Source: Mixta mediterraneensis
GTDB taxonomy: Bacteria > Pseudomonadota > Gammaproteobacteria > Enterobacterales > Enterobacteriaceae
DNA length: 64,000 nucleotides
Direction of reading: 5' to 3'
NCBI RefSeq assembly: GCF_014946725.1
Contig: NZ_JACFXY010000013.1
Location: forward strand, 1-64,000
Both the position numbers and the translations under genes were made by a program. Under the pieces are notes generated by a model that worked only from the letters and a program-made list of their open reading frames with translations, did no database searches and had not been told where the DNA came from. Shown here in pieces: positions 1-10,127 of the stretch. Positions within the stretch are counted from its first letter, which is position 1; the number at the start of each line of letters is the position of its first letter.

Positions 1-101
1 GTATAAGGATTAGACACCCATATCAAAACCGGTAACTCTCAACCTTTCAAGGTCCAGTGTCAGATCAAGTCGCGACTAATACATATTAGCCATCAATATA
101 A

Positions 102-125
102 AAAACCCCGGCGAACCGGGGTTTT
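102..125. terminator. Bidirectional intrinsic terminator after rpoD
   Basis: A 10-bp perfect stem (AAAACCCCGG / CCGGGGTTTT) closes a CGAA loop, with A and T runs on both sides. It lies just past the rpoD stop, so it ends the rpsU-dnaG-rpoD transcript and could also end a rightward transcript from the left. The 100 bases to its left hold no gene I can recognise. Confidence 0.85.
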
Positions 126-131
126 AACGGC

Positions 132-1973
132 TTAATCATCCAGGAAGCTGCGTAGCACTTCCGAGCGGCTTGGATGGCGCAATTTACGCAATGCTTTAGC
201 CTCGATCTGACGAATACGTTCACGCGTAACATCGAACTGCTTGCCCACTTCTTCCAGCGTGTGGTCAGTGTTCATGTCAATACCGAAACGCATACGCAGA
301 ACCTTAGCTTCACGTGCTGTCAGGCCAGCCAACACGTCGTGAGTGGCAGAACGCAGACTCTCTGAGGTAGCCGAATCCAGCGGTAACTCTAACGTGGTGT
401 CTTCGATAAAATCGCCCAGATGCGAATCTTCATCATCGCCAATCGGCGTTTCCATGGAGATTGGCTCTTTAGCAATTTTCAGCACTTTGCGAATTTTATC
501 TTCCGGCATCAGCATGCGCTCAGCCAGTTCTTCAGGCGTCGGCTCACGGCCCATTTCCTGTAACATCTGACGCGAAATACGGTTGAGCTTGTTGATGGTC
601 TCAATCATATGCACCGGAATACGGATGGTACGTGCCTGGTCAGCGATAGAACGGGTAATGGCCTGGCGGATCCACCATGTGGCGTAAGTTGAGAACTTAT
701 AACCACGACGATATTCAAATTTATCAACCGCTTTCATCAAACCGATATTACCTTCCTGAATCAGGTCAAGGAACTGCAGGCCACGGTTGGTGTATTTTTT
801 GGCGATTGAAATCACCAGACGCAAGTTGGCTTCCACCATCTCTTTCTTCGCACGACGCGCTTTGGCTTCACCAATCGACATGCGACGGTTAATATCTTTT
901 ACTTGTTCAATGGTCAGGCCGGTTTCTTCTTCAATCTGTGCCAGCTTCTGCAGGGAGCGCATGACGTCATCCTGCACTTCTAACAGCTTCTCAGACCACG
1001 GCTTATTCATTGCCAGCGCCGCTTTAAACCAGCTTTCATTGGTTTCGTTGCCAGTGAACAGGGTGATGAAGTTTTTCTTCGGCATTTTGCACAGTTCAAT
1101 ACATAGCTTCATAATCAAACGTTCCTGAGTACGGACACGTTCCATCATTTCACGCATATTGTTCACCAGGTAATCGAACTGCTTCGGTACCAGGCGGAAC
1201 TGTTTGAATACGTCAGAAAGATTCTGAATTTCGGCGACGGCATCAGCGTGGCTGCGGCCTTTGCTTTTAATGGCGGTACGCGTGGTTTCGTACTGCATGC
1301 GCAGGTCAGAAAACTTCTCACGCGCCAGTTCCGGGTCGATTGAGTTATCGTCATCGGAGCTGTCGTCGTCATCTTCTTCATCTTCTTCTTCATCGTCACG
1401 ATCTGCTTCGGACAATTCAGAACCGACGTGCGTTGCGGTCGTCGCAATATCTTCTTCAGCATTGGGATCGACGAAACCAGTGATCAAATCGGACAGGCGT
1501 GACTCACCTGCTTCAACTTTGTCGTACTGATCCAGCAGATAGGTGATCGCTTCCGGGTATTCAGCAACGGAGCATTGAACCTGGTTAATACCATCTTCAA
1601 TACGCTTAGCGATGTCGATTTCGCCTTCACGCGTCAGAAGTTCAACGGTACCCATTTCGCGCATGTACATGCGCACCGGGTCAGTGGTGCGACCAATTTC
1701 AGATTCAACGCTGGATAATACCTGAGCGGCGGCTTCCGCGGCATCTTCGTCAGTATCGGAGCTGTTTTCGTTCAGCATCAGATCGTCAGCATCCGGGGCT
1801 TCTTCAACTACCTGGATGCCCATGTCGTTAATCATCTGGATGATGTCTTCGATCTGATCGGAGTCGACGATATCTTCCGGCAGATGGTCATTGACCTCAG
1901 CATAGGTCAGATAGCCTTGCTCCTTACCACGGGTGACAAGAAGCTTGAGCTGTGACTGCGGGTTTTGCTCCAT
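132..1973 (-). CDS. rpoD: RNA polymerase primary sigma factor RpoD (sigma-70)
   Basis: Primary sigma factor that directs core RNA polymerase to housekeeping promoters. The 613 residues equal the E. coli length. Seen in order: region 1.1 at the N terminus, region 1.2 ([11 protein letters not shown], about residue 97), an acidic non-conserved insert rich in D/E (about 190-215), regions 2.1-2.4 ([20 protein letters not shown], then [15 protein letters not shown]), region 3, and region 4.2 with the helix-turn-helix [14 protein letters not shown]. It is the last gene of the macromolecular synthesis operon after rpsU and dnaG. The ATG has only a weak Shine-Dalgarno sequence, as in other enterobacteria. 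Confidence 0.99.
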   Translation of the reverse strand: MEQNPQSQLKLLVTRGKEQGYLTYAEVNDHLPEDIVDSDQIEDIIQMINDMGIQVVEEAPDADDLMLNENSSDTDEDAAEAAAQVLSSVESEIGRTTDPVRMYMREMGTVELLTREGEIDIAKRIEDGINQVQCSVAEYPEAITYLLDQYDKVEAGESRLSDLITGFVDPNAEEDIATTATHVGSELSEADRDDEEEDEEDDDDSSDDDNSIDPELAREKFSDLRMQYETTRTAIKSKGRSHADAVAEIQNLSDVFKQFRLVPKQFDYLVNNMREMMERVRTQERLIMKLCIELCKMPKKNFITLFTGNETNESWFKAALAMNKPWSEKLLEVQDDVMRSLQKLAQIEEETGLTIEQVKDINRRMSIGEAKARRAKKEMVEANLRLVISIAKKYTNRGLQFLDLIQEGNIGLMKAVDKFEYRRGYKFSTYATWWIRQAITRSIADQARTIRIPVHMIETINKLNRISRQMLQEMGREPTPEELAERMLMPEDKIRKVLKIAKEPISMETPIGDDEDSHLGDFIEDTTLELPLDSATSESLRSATHDVLAGLTAREAKVLRMRFGIDMNTDHTLEEVGKQFDVTRERIRQIEAKALRKLRHPSRSEVLRSFLDD

Positions 1974-2343
1974 AAGACGGTATCCACACTTCTGTTAATT
2001 AGATTGGTGTCGGTCGGCAGCGAGCCAACGATAGCAGTGAAGGCGTTGTATTATTGCCGCTGCCCTCATCGCGGCGTGGGCTATGCCCATCAGTTATCGG
2101 CACTTAAGCCGCAAATTTTTACTGTCCGAGGCTGCCTTACTTGCCATTTGCAGTGCTCATCACCCTTACGTACTTCAGCACGCTCCGGTTATTGCGCGCT
2201 GGCAGCGCAGCAATGGCGGCGCCTCTGGAACGATATTTATGTCGGGCCTGGCGACGACACCAGCGACCCTAAATTGTAGGTAAGTCTGTAAATCATGCCG
2301 GCCCGCTTTTTTGTGGTTCCGAAAAGCAAGCCAGATAAAACTG
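1974..2343 (-). other. dnaG-rpoD intercistronic spacer
   Basis: These 370 bases hold no credible gene; the short reading frames in it are not conserved proteins I know. It is longer than I recall for the E. coli spacer. There is no clear intrinsic terminator, so read-through from dnaG to rpoD is expected. In E. coli this part of the operon has an RNA processing site and a minor heat-shock promoter within dnaG; I see no convincing sigma-32 motif here. Confidence 0.5.
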
Positions 2344-4089
2344 TTATTTTTTTGCCAGCGCCTGGTTTAATGCCCAGAATTCGCGGCGCTCCTCAGCGCT
2401 TAAACCCTGGGTACGATCCCGTGCGATTAACGCTTCAAGGCGTTGTTCCAGCGCGGCGTCGTAAACACTGGCCAGCGAATCCTGAAACACGGCTTCGGCT
2501 TCTTCATCTACTATCATGTGGTTCCAGATTGCCAAAGTTTCAAGCGTCTGGCTAAAATTTGTTCCGCGATATAACTCTAGTAGCTGCCCGGTGGTCAAGC
2601 CAGGATTCTCGTTACACCGGCTGACTAACTCGACAAACAACGGTAAACCGGCCATTTTCGATTCGGCCAGCCCGTCAAGTGATGGAACCCCGTTCGCCAG
2701 CTGCGGATTTTGTATCAGCAAAGCGACCAGCACGCGCATGGTCGTGCGTTTAAGCGGGGGGGCAACCGGTGCCGCTCCGCTTGCAGCCAGCCTGGGCATC
2801 AGCTTTTCGAGCTGATTGTCATCCAAAATACCGAGCTTATTACCCAGTTCCTGGCGCATATAAATACGCAAGGTTTCACCGGGGATCTGCGAAATCAATG
2901 GCAGCGCCAGCGTGCTTAAACGCGCTTTACCGTCGCGTGAGCTGAGATCAACCTGCGGCAGCAAAGAATCAAACAAAAAAGAGGAGAGCGGCATTGCCTG
3001 ATCCATACGCGCTTCAAATGCGTTTTTACCCTCTTGGCGTATCAACGTGTCGGGATCTTCACCATCCGGCAAGAACATAAAGCGTAGCTGACGACCATCA
3101 TTCATATAAGGCAATGCTGTTTCGAGCGCACGCCATGCTGCTTCGCGACCCGCTCGATCGCCGTCATAACAACAAATGACATTGTCGGTACTGCGAAACA
3201 GCAGTTGAATATGTTCGGCGGTAGTTGATGTGCCAAGCGAAGCTACGGCGTAATCAACCCCAAACTGCGCCAGTGCGACGACATCCATATAGCCTTCAAC
3301 CACCAACAGGCGGGCCGGCTCAGGATGATTTTTCAGCGCTTCATACAGGCCATAAAGCTGACGGCCTTTATGAAAAATCGGTGTTTCTGGCGAGTTAAGG
3401 TATTTAGGCGTGTCGTTACCTAATACGCGTCCACCAAAACCAATGACACGGCCTCGCTTATCGCGAATCGGAAACATCACACGCTCGCGAAAGCGGTCAT
3501 AGGTCCGGCCTTTATCATTGGTCACTAACATGCCGGCTTCCATTAACGATTCACGATCGTCTGGTTGCTTACCGAAACGTTTGAGAACATTGTCCCAACC
3601 GGCCGGCGCATAGCCAATCGCGAAATGATTAATGATAGCGGGACTCAGACCGCGGCGATCCAGATAATCGCGTGCAGGCTGTGCACTGGACTGCTGCAGG
3701 CCTTGCTGATAAAAACCATTCAGGTTATCCATCAGTTGATAAAGACTTTGCCGCTGATGACGTTCCATCGGCGTTGGCCCGCTGCCAGCTTCATAAGGCA
3801 CTTCCAGACCATGGGAAGTGGCTAACTCTTCGATACTTTCAACAAACTCGAGACGATCATAGTTCATCAAAAAATCGATAGCGTTGCCGTGAGCACCACA
3901 GCCGAAACAGTGATAAAACTGTTTTTCGCCGTTTACGGTAAAAGAGGGCGTTTTTTCGTTATGGAAAGGACAACACGCGTGGAAGTTCTTACCCTGCTTT
4001 TTCAGCTTAACGCGGGCATCGATAAGATCCACGATGTCCGTGCGGGCAAGCAAATCATTGATAAATACGCGTGGAATTCGTCCAGCCAT
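2344..4089 (-). CDS. dnaG: DNA primase DnaG
   Basis: Makes the RNA primers for lagging-strand synthesis and works with DnaB helicase. The 581 residues match E. coli. Seen: an N-terminal CHC2 zinc finger (CCPFHNEKTPSF then FYHCFGCG, about residues 38-66), the RNA polymerase core, a Toprim fold with VVEGYMDVVALA (about 262) and CYDGDRAG (about 307), and a C-terminal helicase-binding domain. I chose the ATG at 4089 (MAGRIPRV), the usual family start; an in-frame ATG three codons upstream is not supported. It follows rpsU after an attenuator hairpin. Confidence 0.98.
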   Translation of the reverse strand: MAGRIPRVFINDLLARTDIVDLIDARVKLKKQGKNFHACCPFHNEKTPSFTVNGEKQFYHCFGCGAHGNAIDFLMNYDRLEFVESIEELATSHGLEVPYEAGSGPTPMERHQRQSLYQLMDNLNGFYQQGLQQSSAQPARDYLDRRGLSPAIINHFAIGYAPAGWDNVLKRFGKQPDDRESLMEAGMLVTNDKGRTYDRFRERVMFPIRDKRGRVIGFGGRVLGNDTPKYLNSPETPIFHKGRQLYGLYEALKNHPEPARLLVVEGYMDVVALAQFGVDYAVASLGTSTTAEHIQLLFRSTDNVICCYDGDRAGREAAWRALETALPYMNDGRQLRFMFLPDGEDPDTLIRQEGKNAFEARMDQAMPLSSFLFDSLLPQVDLSSRDGKARLSTLALPLISQIPGETLRIYMRQELGNKLGILDDNQLEKLMPRLAASGAAPVAPPLKRTTMRVLVALLIQNPQLANGVPSLDGLAESKMAGLPLFVELVSRCNENPGLTTGQLLELYRGTNFSQTLETLAIWNHMIVDEEAEAVFQDSLASVYDAALEQRLEALIARDRTQGLSAEERREFWALNQALAKK

Positions 4090-4123
4090 ATGCCCCAAAT
4101 TTTTAGCTCATAAACGACAACAA

Positions 4124-4150
4124 GCCGCGCTTCCTTTCGGAAAGCACGGC
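4124..4150 (-). terminator. Attenuator hairpin between rpsU and dnaG
   Basis: On the minus strand a stem of 11 pairs with one bulged T (GCCGTGCTTTCC / GGAAGCGCGGC) closes a GAAA tetraloop and is followed by a T-rich run. It sits where E. coli has a partial terminator that makes rpsU expression exceed that of dnaG. That role is inferred from position. Confidence 0.7.
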
Positions 4151-4207
4151 CTTTTACTTGACTCGGTCTGCGTGTATCACACGGTGGAGGCGAACCTCCA
4201 GGAGAAC

Positions 4208-4435
<228 letters not shown>

Positions 4436-4495
4436 TCAATAAAATTCGGTTTTTGCTGCTGACTGCGGCGCCAGCACATTTCAAAATGGTGCAGC

Positions 4496-4525
4496 ATGTT
4501 ACTCCAACTCGCGTTGGTTTGTAAA
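4496..4525 (-). promoter_or_regulatory. Candidate sigma-70 promoter of rpsU-dnaG-rpoD
   Basis: On the minus strand TTTACA (4525-4520) and TAACAT (4501-4496) are separated by 18 bases, giving a leader of roughly 65 bases before rpsU. The -35 overlaps one arm of an inverted repeat (TTGGTTT at 4514-4520, AAACCAA at 4543-4549). A plus-strand TATAAT lies inside that repeat (4534-4539) and may serve tsaD. No LexA box with the CTGT-N8-ACAG form was seen. Confidence 0.4.
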
Positions 4526-4701
4526 GCACCATGTATAATTTGAAACCAACAGGAGCGTTTGCCTTTGCGGCTGCCAGTTTTTTTCAGGAGCGAGAGTATA
4601 GCGCACTACTCAGGCGGCAGAAAATCACTTTTTGCAAGGAGTGGCCGCTCTGTCTGCACATTTGCTGTGCTAAACTGCGCGCCGCAAGAAAGAGGTGACA
4701 A

Positions 4702-5715
4702 ATGCGAATTCTGGGTATTGAAACGTCGTGCGATGAAACCGGCATCGCAATTTATGATGACGAGGCCGGGTTGCTGGCTAATCAGCTTTATAGCCAGGTG
4801 AAACTGCACGCCGATTACGGCGGCGTGGTGCCGGAACTGGCCTCACGCGATCACGTGCGTAAAACGGTTCCGCTGATTCAGGCCGCGCTGAAACAGGCTA
4901 ATTTACAGCCGCAACAAATTGATGCAGTGGCGTATACCGCAGGGCCAGGCCTGGTCGGGGCGCTGCTGGTTGGCGCGACTGTTGGTCGCGCGCTGGCTTT
5001 TGCCTGGAAAGTTCCGGCGGTGCCGGTACATCATATGGAAGGACATTTGCTGGCACCGATGCTGGAAGATAATCCACCCTCGTTCCCGTTTGTTGCACTG
5101 TTAGTTTCTGGCGGCCATACGCAGCTGATTAGCGTAACCGGCATCGGTGAATACGAACTGCTGGGCGAGTCAATTGATGATGCCGCAGGCGAAGCTTTTG
5201 ATAAAACCGCTAAACTACTGGGCCTTGATTATCCCGGCGGTCCGATGTTGTCAAAAATGGCGCAGCAAGGCACGAGCGGGCGTTTTACGTTTCCACGTCC
5301 AATGACCGATCGCCCAGGTCTGGACTTTAGTTTCTCCGGCCTGAAAACCTTTGCAGCCAATACTATTCGCGACAACAATGATGATGCTCAAACGCGTGCA
5401 GATATTGCGCGCGCGTTTGAAGATGCAGTCGTTGATACCTTGTCAATTAAGTGCAAACGAGCCTTAGATCAAACGGGCTTTAAGCGGCTGGTGATTGCAG
5501 GGGGAGTCAGCGCCAATCGCACGTTGCGCGAACAGATGGCCCTTATGATGCAAAAACGTGGGGGAGAAGTTTTCTACGCGCGCCCTGAGTTTTGCACCGA
5601 TAATGGCGCAATGATTGCTTATGCAGGCATGGTGCGTCTGAAAGGCGGAACGCGCGGCGCATTGGGGGTGAGCGTTCGTCCGCGTTGGCCGCTGGCCGAA
5701 TTACCCGCTATCTGA
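4702..5715 (+). CDS. tsaD: tRNA N6-adenosine threonylcarbamoyltransferase TsaD
   Basis: Transfers the threonylcarbamoyl group to A37 of ANN-decoding tRNAs (t6A), working with TsaB, TsaC and TsaE. 337 residues, full length. Seen: N-terminal [15 protein letters not shown], the metal-site region [11 protein letters not shown] (about residues 110-120), the glycine-rich LVSGGHTQL, and [16 protein letters not shown] with [13 protein letters not shown] near the C terminus. The ATG has a good AGAGGTGA site. It is monocistronic, with a terminator directly after the stop. Confidence 0.98.
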   Translation: MRILGIETSCDETGIAIYDDEAGLLANQLYSQVKLHADYGGVVPELASRDHVRKTVPLIQAALKQANLQPQQIDAVAYTAGPGLVGALLVGATVGRALAFAWKVPAVPVHHMEGHLLAPMLEDNPPSFPFVALLVSGGHTQLISVTGIGEYELLGESIDDAAGEAFDKTAKLLGLDYPGGPMLSKMAQQGTSGRFTFPRPMTDRPGLDFSFSGLKTFAANTIRDNNDDAQTRADIARAFEDAVVDTLSIKCKRALDQTGFKRLVIAGGVSANRTLREQMALMMQKRGGEVFYARPEFCTDNGAMIAYAGMVRLKGGTRGALGVSVRPRWPLAELPAI

Positions 5716-5724
5716 TGTGAGAAA

Positions 5725-5740
5725 AGCCGGTTCGCCGGCT
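5725..5740. terminator. Bidirectional terminator between tsaD and plsY
   Basis: Stem AGCCGG / CCGGCT with a TTCG loop, A-run on the left and T-run on the right, between two convergent genes. It can end tsaD rightward and plsY leftward. Confidence 0.85.
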
Positions 5741-5743
5741 TTT

Positions 5744-6349
5744 TTACGGTTTGCGTTTCTTCTTACGCTTCCAGACCCGGGTTTCCTGCCCGCGCCATAA
5801 GCGCTGAATATTGTCGTGATGTCGCAACAATATAAGACAAGAAAGCATCGAAACCGGAAAAGTAAACTGCGGTTTGAACCACCAAACGTAGAACGGAGCA
5901 ATCAGCGCGCTGACAATCGCCCCTAGCGATGAATAGCCGCTCAACAGCACAGTCAACAGCCAGGTGCCGGTCATCAATCCTGTTAAATCCCAGCCAATCG
6001 GCGCGATCGCACCAAATGCTGTCGCCACCCCTTTACCGCCACGAAAACGAAAAAATACCGGATAAATGTGGCCAAGGCAGGCGGCAATTGCCGTTAAGCC
6101 TAAATAAAGCGGCGTGATGTGTAACTCATAGGCCAGCCAAACCGGCACCATACCTTTCAGCACATCGAAGATCAGCACGCAGGCAGCCGCTGCTTTGCCG
6201 CCAATGCGTAATACATTGGTCGCGCCAGGATTACCTGAACCGTGTGCGCGGGGATCGGGCAGACCAGCGAGTTTGCAAACCAGAATCGCACTGGAAATCG
6301 AACCGCAAAGATACGCGAAAATAATCATACCAAGCGCGATAGCACTCAT
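5744..6349 (-). CDS. plsY: Glycerol-3-phosphate acyltransferase PlsY
   Basis: Inner-membrane enzyme that acylates glycerol-3-phosphate with acyl-phosphate made by PlsX, the first step of phospholipid synthesis. 201 residues with about five hydrophobic segments. The family motifs are visible: [12 protein letters not shown] (about residues 37-48), [15 protein letters not shown] (about 100-114) and a lysine/arginine-rich C-terminal tail. The last codons run into the tsaD terminator stem region. It is divergent from folB, the order also seen in E. coli. Confidence 0.97.
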   Translation of the reverse strand: MSAIALGMIIFAYLCGSISSAILVCKLAGLPDPRAHGSGNPGATNVLRIGGKAAAACVLIFDVLKGMVPVWLAYELHITPLYLGLTAIAACLGHIYPVFFRFRGGKGVATAFGAIAPIGWDLTGLMTGTWLLTVLLSGYSSLGAIVSALIAPFYVWWFKPQFTFPVSMLSCLILLRHHDNIQRLWRGQETRVWKRKKKRKP

Positions 6350-6457
6350 AACAAAGTACCGTTTCCTTTAGGGTCGTTTTGTTCACTTCAACCGTGGATA
6401 ATACGCATAATCTGTCGGAAGTGGTATCCGGCTTAGCCAAAAACAGAGACTGACATC

Positions 6458-6817
6458 ATGGATATTGTATTTATAGAACAACTCACGGTGTTCACCACCA
6501 TTGGCGTTTACGACTGGGAACAGGGCATTCAGCAGAAGCTGGTGCTCGATGTCGAAATGGCATGGGACAACCGACTCGCGGCAATCAGCGATGATGTAAA
6601 AGCGTGTCTGAGCTATGCCGACGTGTCCGAAGCTATCCTGACGCATTTAACCGGCAGCCGTTTTGCGCTTGTCGAACGGGTGGCTGAAGAAATTGCGGAT
6701 CTGTTGATGAACCGTTTCAATTCGCCGGGCGTGCGCATAAAGGTAGCCAAACCGGGGGCTGTAGCGCAGGCGGCGCAGGTTGGCGTGCGAATTGAGCGCG
6801 GGACTATTCCTAAATAA
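6458..6817 (+). CDS. folB: Dihydroneopterin aldolase FolB
   Basis: Converts 7,8-dihydroneopterin to 6-hydroxymethyl-7,8-dihydropterin and glycolaldehyde in folate synthesis. 119 residues, full length. It starts MDIVFIEQLTVFTTIGVYDWE, with the conserved pterin-binding ring; SYADVSEAI and FALVERVAEEIADLL carry the usual Tyr and Glu, and KPGA follows near the C terminus. It stands alone between plsY (divergent) and uppP. A strong CRP-like site begins seven bases past its stop. Confidence 0.96.
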   Translation: MDIVFIEQLTVFTTIGVYDWEQGIQQKLVLDVEMAWDNRLAAISDDVKACLSYADVSEAILTHLTGSRFALVERVAEEIADLLMNRFNSPGVRIKVAKPGAVAQAAQVGVRIERGTIPK

Positions 6818-6823
6818 ATTCGA

Positions 6824-6839
6824 TGTGATTGCCATCACA
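6824..6839. promoter_or_regulatory. Perfect CRP half-site pair upstream of uppP
   Basis: TGTGA-TTGCCA-TCACA matches all ten core positions of the CRP consensus (TGTGA-N6-TCACA). It lies 170 bases before the uppP start. I did not identify a matching -35/-10 pair with confidence. Confidence 0.65.
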
Positions 6840-7009
6840 GTGAAACCAAACCAAATTATTGTTTGTCATAGCAAGTGCCGTTTCGTTGTTTAGCGTGAAA
6901 TAAACAAAAACCTGAAGGTTTTATTCAGACGAAAGCCGGCAAAATTTAAGACGATAGCTTTGGATTACCGTCTTTTTAGTAGGTTTCATACGGACAGAGG
7001 GAAAATTTG

Positions 7010-7828
7010 ATGGCAGACATTCATCAGCTTTGGGTAGCTGCAATCCTGGGCGTTGTGGAAGGGCTAACGGAGTTTTTACCGGTATCTTCCACAGGGCACA
7101 TGATTATAGTGGGCCACCTGCTGGGCTTTGAAGGGGAAACGGCTGAGACGTTTGAAGTCGTGATTCAGCTAGGATCGATTCTGGCGGTAGTGGTGATGTT
7201 CTGGCGTCGTCTGTTTGGCTTAATCGGCATTCGCTTTGGTGAAGTAAAGCATGAAGGTATTGGCAGCGGACATTTAACATTAATTCACATTCTGCTCGGT
7301 ATGGTGCCGGCGGTAGTGATAGGCCTGGCCCTGCATGACCAAATCAAAACATTATTTAATCCCATAAACGTAATGTATGCGTTAGTGGTGGGCGGTGTGC
7401 TGCTACTGGCCGCAGAGTACCTTAAACCCAAACAGCCAAAGTCGGTGGGAATTGACGACATCACTTATCGTCAGGCGTTTATGATTGGCTGCTTCCAGTG
7501 TCTGGCGCTGTGGCCTGGCTTTTCACGTTCGGGCGCGACTATCTCTGGCGGGATGCTGATGGGCGTGAGTCGCTATGCGGCCTCTGAGTTCTCGTTCATC
7601 CTGGCTGTACCGATGATGATTGGCGCAACCGGCCTGGATCTTTACAAGAGCATTGGCTTCCTGACCATGAACGATTTGCCGATGTTTACGGTCGGTTTTC
7701 TTACCGCTTTCGTGGTCGCGATGATTGCCATCAAAGTTTTTCTTGAGCTGATCAAACGAATCTCGTTCGTTTCATTTGCAGTTTATCGTTTCATCGTTGC
7801 CGCTGCGGTTTACGCGGTATTTATGTAA
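7010..7828 (+). CDS. uppP: Undecaprenyl-diphosphatase UppP (BacA)
   Basis: Multi-spanning inner-membrane phosphatase that turns undecaprenyl diphosphate into the monophosphate lipid carrier for peptidoglycan and O-antigen; extra copies give bacitracin resistance. 272 residues. Both catalytic motifs are present: [18 protein letters not shown] (about residues 14-31) and [14 protein letters not shown] (about 165-178). I chose the ATG at 7010 (MADIHQLW) over the TTG one codon earlier; an AGAGGGAAAA site precedes it. Confidence 0.98.
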   Translation: MADIHQLWVAAILGVVEGLTEFLPVSSTGHMIIVGHLLGFEGETAETFEVVIQLGSILAVVVMFWRRLFGLIGIRFGEVKHEGIGSGHLTLIHILLGMVPAVVIGLALHDQIKTLFNPINVMYALVVGGVLLLAAEYLKPKQPKSVGIDDITYRQAFMIGCFQCLALWPGFSRSGATISGGMLMGVSRYAASEFSFILAVPMMIGATGLDLYKSIGFLTMNDLPMFTVGFLTAFVVAMIAIKVFLELIKRISFVSFAVYRFIVAAAVYAVFM

Positions 7829-7835
7829 AGCCTAT

Positions 7836-7858
7836 CGCGGCCAGTCAGGCTGGCCGCG
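7836..7858. terminator. Hairpin between convergent uppP and cca
   Basis: Nine-bp perfect stem CGCGGCCAG / CTGGCCGCG with a five-base loop; it overlaps the cca stop codon. No strong T-run follows on either strand, so it may stabilise ends rather than terminate by itself. Confidence 0.5.
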
Positions 7859-9077
7859 AAGCCGCAATCCCTTCCGCGACGGCGGTAATACGCCGACGCG
7901 TCAGTTCTTCCCGCACTTCGATTCCTTTAAATCCCGCATCAATAACCGCTTTGGTTGGTACGGCCTGCGCCAGGGCAAAAGCGCGACGCAAATAATCACC
8001 CTGTGGATAGGCCATGCTCTCTAACCCCGCCCGACCACGCGCATCGGCTTCGCTGGTGAGCGCCATTTGCTCCACGCGCTGTGGTTTGCGCCAGGCATCA
8101 ATGCGATCAAATAATGAAATTAACGAATCCGCTGACTGACGCTCAATGGTGTGCACAATGTCATGAAACTCGGTGACTACCAATGCCAGGTCGCGAATGG
8201 CATTGGGTACGCGCAGGCGCTGGCACAAGGCTGCCACCATCGGCACGCCAGCCGGACCATGGCCGTGATGGCTTGGCCATTTTTCAGGCGGAGTCAGGGC
8301 CTTACCAATGTCATGGAATAGCGTGGCAAATCGCACTTCAATCGAATCAGATAAGGCTGCAGCCATCGCCAGGGTCATTAGAGTATGTACGCCAGTATCA
8401 ATTTCTGGGTGCCATTTCGCTGGTGCCGGAATTCCGAACAGGTTATCAATCTCCGGGAACAATACGTTAAGCGCGCCGCAATCACGCAGCACCTGAAAAT
8501 ACACCTGGGGATTATGCGATGTAAGGGCTTTTTCGGTTTCTTTCCATACACGTTCGGGGGTTAACGCAGCCAGTTCGCCACTTTCCACCATCGTCCGCAT
8601 TAAAGACTGTGTTTCATCAGCAATGCGGAAATTAAGGTGGGCGAAACGGGCAGCAAACCGCGCCACACGTAACACGCGCAGCGGATCTTCATTAAAAGCC
8701 GCAGAAACATGGCGCAATGTGCGTTCAGCAATATCGCGTTGGCCGTGATAAGGATCGAAAAGCTGCCCTTCTTCGGTTTGTGCGATGGCATTAATCGTCA
8801 AATCGCGTCGCTGCAGATCTTGCTCCAGCGTCACATCGGGGGCTGACCAGGTCACAAAGCCGGTATAGCCTTTTCCGTTTTTCCGCTCAGTGCGGGCCAG
8901 TGCATATTCTTCACGGCTTTTCGGATGCAGAAAAACCGGGAAATCGCGGCCAACCTGCTGATAGCCCTGCTCAAGCATGGCCTCAGGCGTGGCGCCAACC
9001 ACTACCCAGTCTTTGTCTTTAACCGGCAGGTTCAACAGTGCATCACGTACCGCGCCGCCTACAAGAAACGTCTTCAC
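7845..9077 (-). CDS. cca: Multifunctional CCA tRNA nucleotidyltransferase/phosphodiesterase
   Basis: Adds or repairs the CCA end of tRNAs. The C-terminal HD domain gives phosphodiesterase and phosphatase activity in gamma-proteobacteria. 410 residues against 412 in E. coli. Seen: [12 protein letters not shown] at the N terminus, the [12 protein letters not shown] segment that follows the class II nucleotidyltransferase motif (about 88-100), [12 protein letters not shown], and the HD signature [12 protein letters not shown] (about 249-260) with a His-rich loop after it. It reads toward uppP. Confidence 0.98.
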   Translation of the reverse strand: MKTFLVGGAVRDALLNLPVKDKDWVVVGATPEAMLEQGYQQVGRDFPVFLHPKSREEYALARTERKNGKGYTGFVTWSAPDVTLEQDLQRRDLTINAIAQTEEGQLFDPYHGQRDIAERTLRHVSAAFNEDPLRVLRVARFAARFAHLNFRIADETQSLMRTMVESGELAALTPERVWKETEKALTSHNPQVYFQVLRDCGALNVLFPEIDNLFGIPAPAKWHPEIDTGVHTLMTLAMAAALSDSIEVRFATLFHDIGKALTPPEKWPSHHGHGPAGVPMVAALCQRLRVPNAIRDLALVVTEFHDIVHTIERQSADSLISLFDRIDAWRKPQRVEQMALTSEADARGRAGLESMAYPQGDYLRRAFALAQAVPTKAVIDAGFKGIEVREELTRRRITAVAEGIAASRPA

Positions 9078-9193
9078 TCAACAACTCCAGAGGTAAATAA
9101 GTGACTTGCGCGCCTGTGGGCATCCTGCTCCTGAATCCCGGCGTGCATGTTGCTCTATTGTTGCACATATTCATCAGATTGCAGGCATGCGAA

Positions 9194-9217
9194 AAAGGGC
9201 ATCTATCGATCCCCTTT
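9194..9217 (-). terminator. Putative terminator after ygiM
   Basis: Minus strand AAAGGG / CCCTTT arms around a 12-base loop, followed by a T-run. The 160 bases between ygiM and cca hold nothing else I recognise. Confidence 0.5.
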
Positions 9218-9237
9218 CTAAAACAATCAGATAAGCA

Positions 9238-9858
9238 TTAGTTCATCCAGCGATCTTTTTTCTTACGGCTGGGAATCATATGCGGTAATAACAGGCCCAA
9301 CAGCAGTCCAACGCCAAGTACGCCGCCGCCATACATAAACCACTGCATAATAATGGTGCGCTGCTTGTCATCTAGCTGGACGTTAGCCGCACTGACTTTT
9401 TTCTGCGCGACGATCAGCTCGTTTTTCAGTTTTTGATTTTCATCTTTTAGCCCAGCGATCACGCTATCGCTCTTCGCGACTTTGTTCTGCATCTCTGAGG
9501 TGCGTTGATTCCAGCTGTTATCGATATTACCCAGCTTATCAGTGAGATCTTTAACCTGCTGCTCAAGCTGCGGCACGCGCGTGCGCAGGCTTGGTCTCGC
9601 GCTCAGCTGCGATAAGGGAATCCAGGTGGTACGGCCTTCCGCATCACGGATCTGCCCATAATTTGTATCGTTATTGGTCTGCAGCAACTGCACTTCTTCA
9701 CCCGCGTTCAGCTTACCGAGCAGGCGATACTGATCGCCAGGCCCGCTGCGAACCCAGGTTGATAATTCGTCAGAGATATAGCGTTTTTCGTCGGCGTGGG
9801 CAGGAGCAAGGGCACTGAGAGCCAGCAAAGTAATTCCAGCGAGTGTGATTTTTTTCAT
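9238..9858 (-). CDS. ygiM: SH3 domain-containing membrane protein YgiM
   Basis: Conserved envelope protein of unproved function (TIGR04211-type SH3 family). 206 residues. Seen: a signal peptide ending at APAHA-DE (about residue 22), a bacterial SH3 domain (about 25-90, STWVRSGPGDQYRLLGKLNAGE), a coiled coil (about 95-165) and a C-terminal transmembrane helix (about 170-193) with a lysine/arginine anchor RKKKDR. The layout puts the SH3 domain in the periplasm. It is divergent from ygiF. Confidence 0.93.
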   Translation of the reverse strand: MKKITLAGITLLALSALAPAHADEKRYISDELSTWVRSGPGDQYRLLGKLNAGEEVQLLQTNNDTNYGQIRDAEGRTTWIPLSQLSARPSLRTRVPQLEQQVKDLTDKLGNIDNSWNQRTSEMQNKVAKSDSVIAGLKDENQKLKNELIVAQKKVSAANVQLDDKQRTIIMQWFMYGGGVLGVGLLLGLLLPHMIPSRKKKDRWMN

Positions 9859-10127
9859 TAAATTTCGTATTTGCTTGATGACTAAAAATTTACTGGCACA
9901 GTCTGGAGAGGCATCGCATAAATCTGAATGGGAACTATCCTGGTCTCATTTACCTGCAAAAAGGGCTGCGAAAGTGCAAAGAAAGCAGAGACAGCCTGGC
10001 TTCTGTGCATTACTCTTCGCCTGGTATACCCTTTAGACTCAGACTGCAATCAGAGTAATTTACTGATTGTGACGTGGAATATGCGGGTTAAACCCTCTCA
10101 GTGCCAGCGGCGTATTGAATAAAAATT

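Noticed and set aside
1..101. tRNA or tail of mug next to rpoD
   Set aside because: No cloverleaf and no mug-like C terminus in any frame; too short to decide.
1163..1462. Lysine/threonine-rich minus-strand frame inside rpoD
   Set aside because: It is the shifted reading of the acidic GAA/GAT repeat of the sigma-70 insert.
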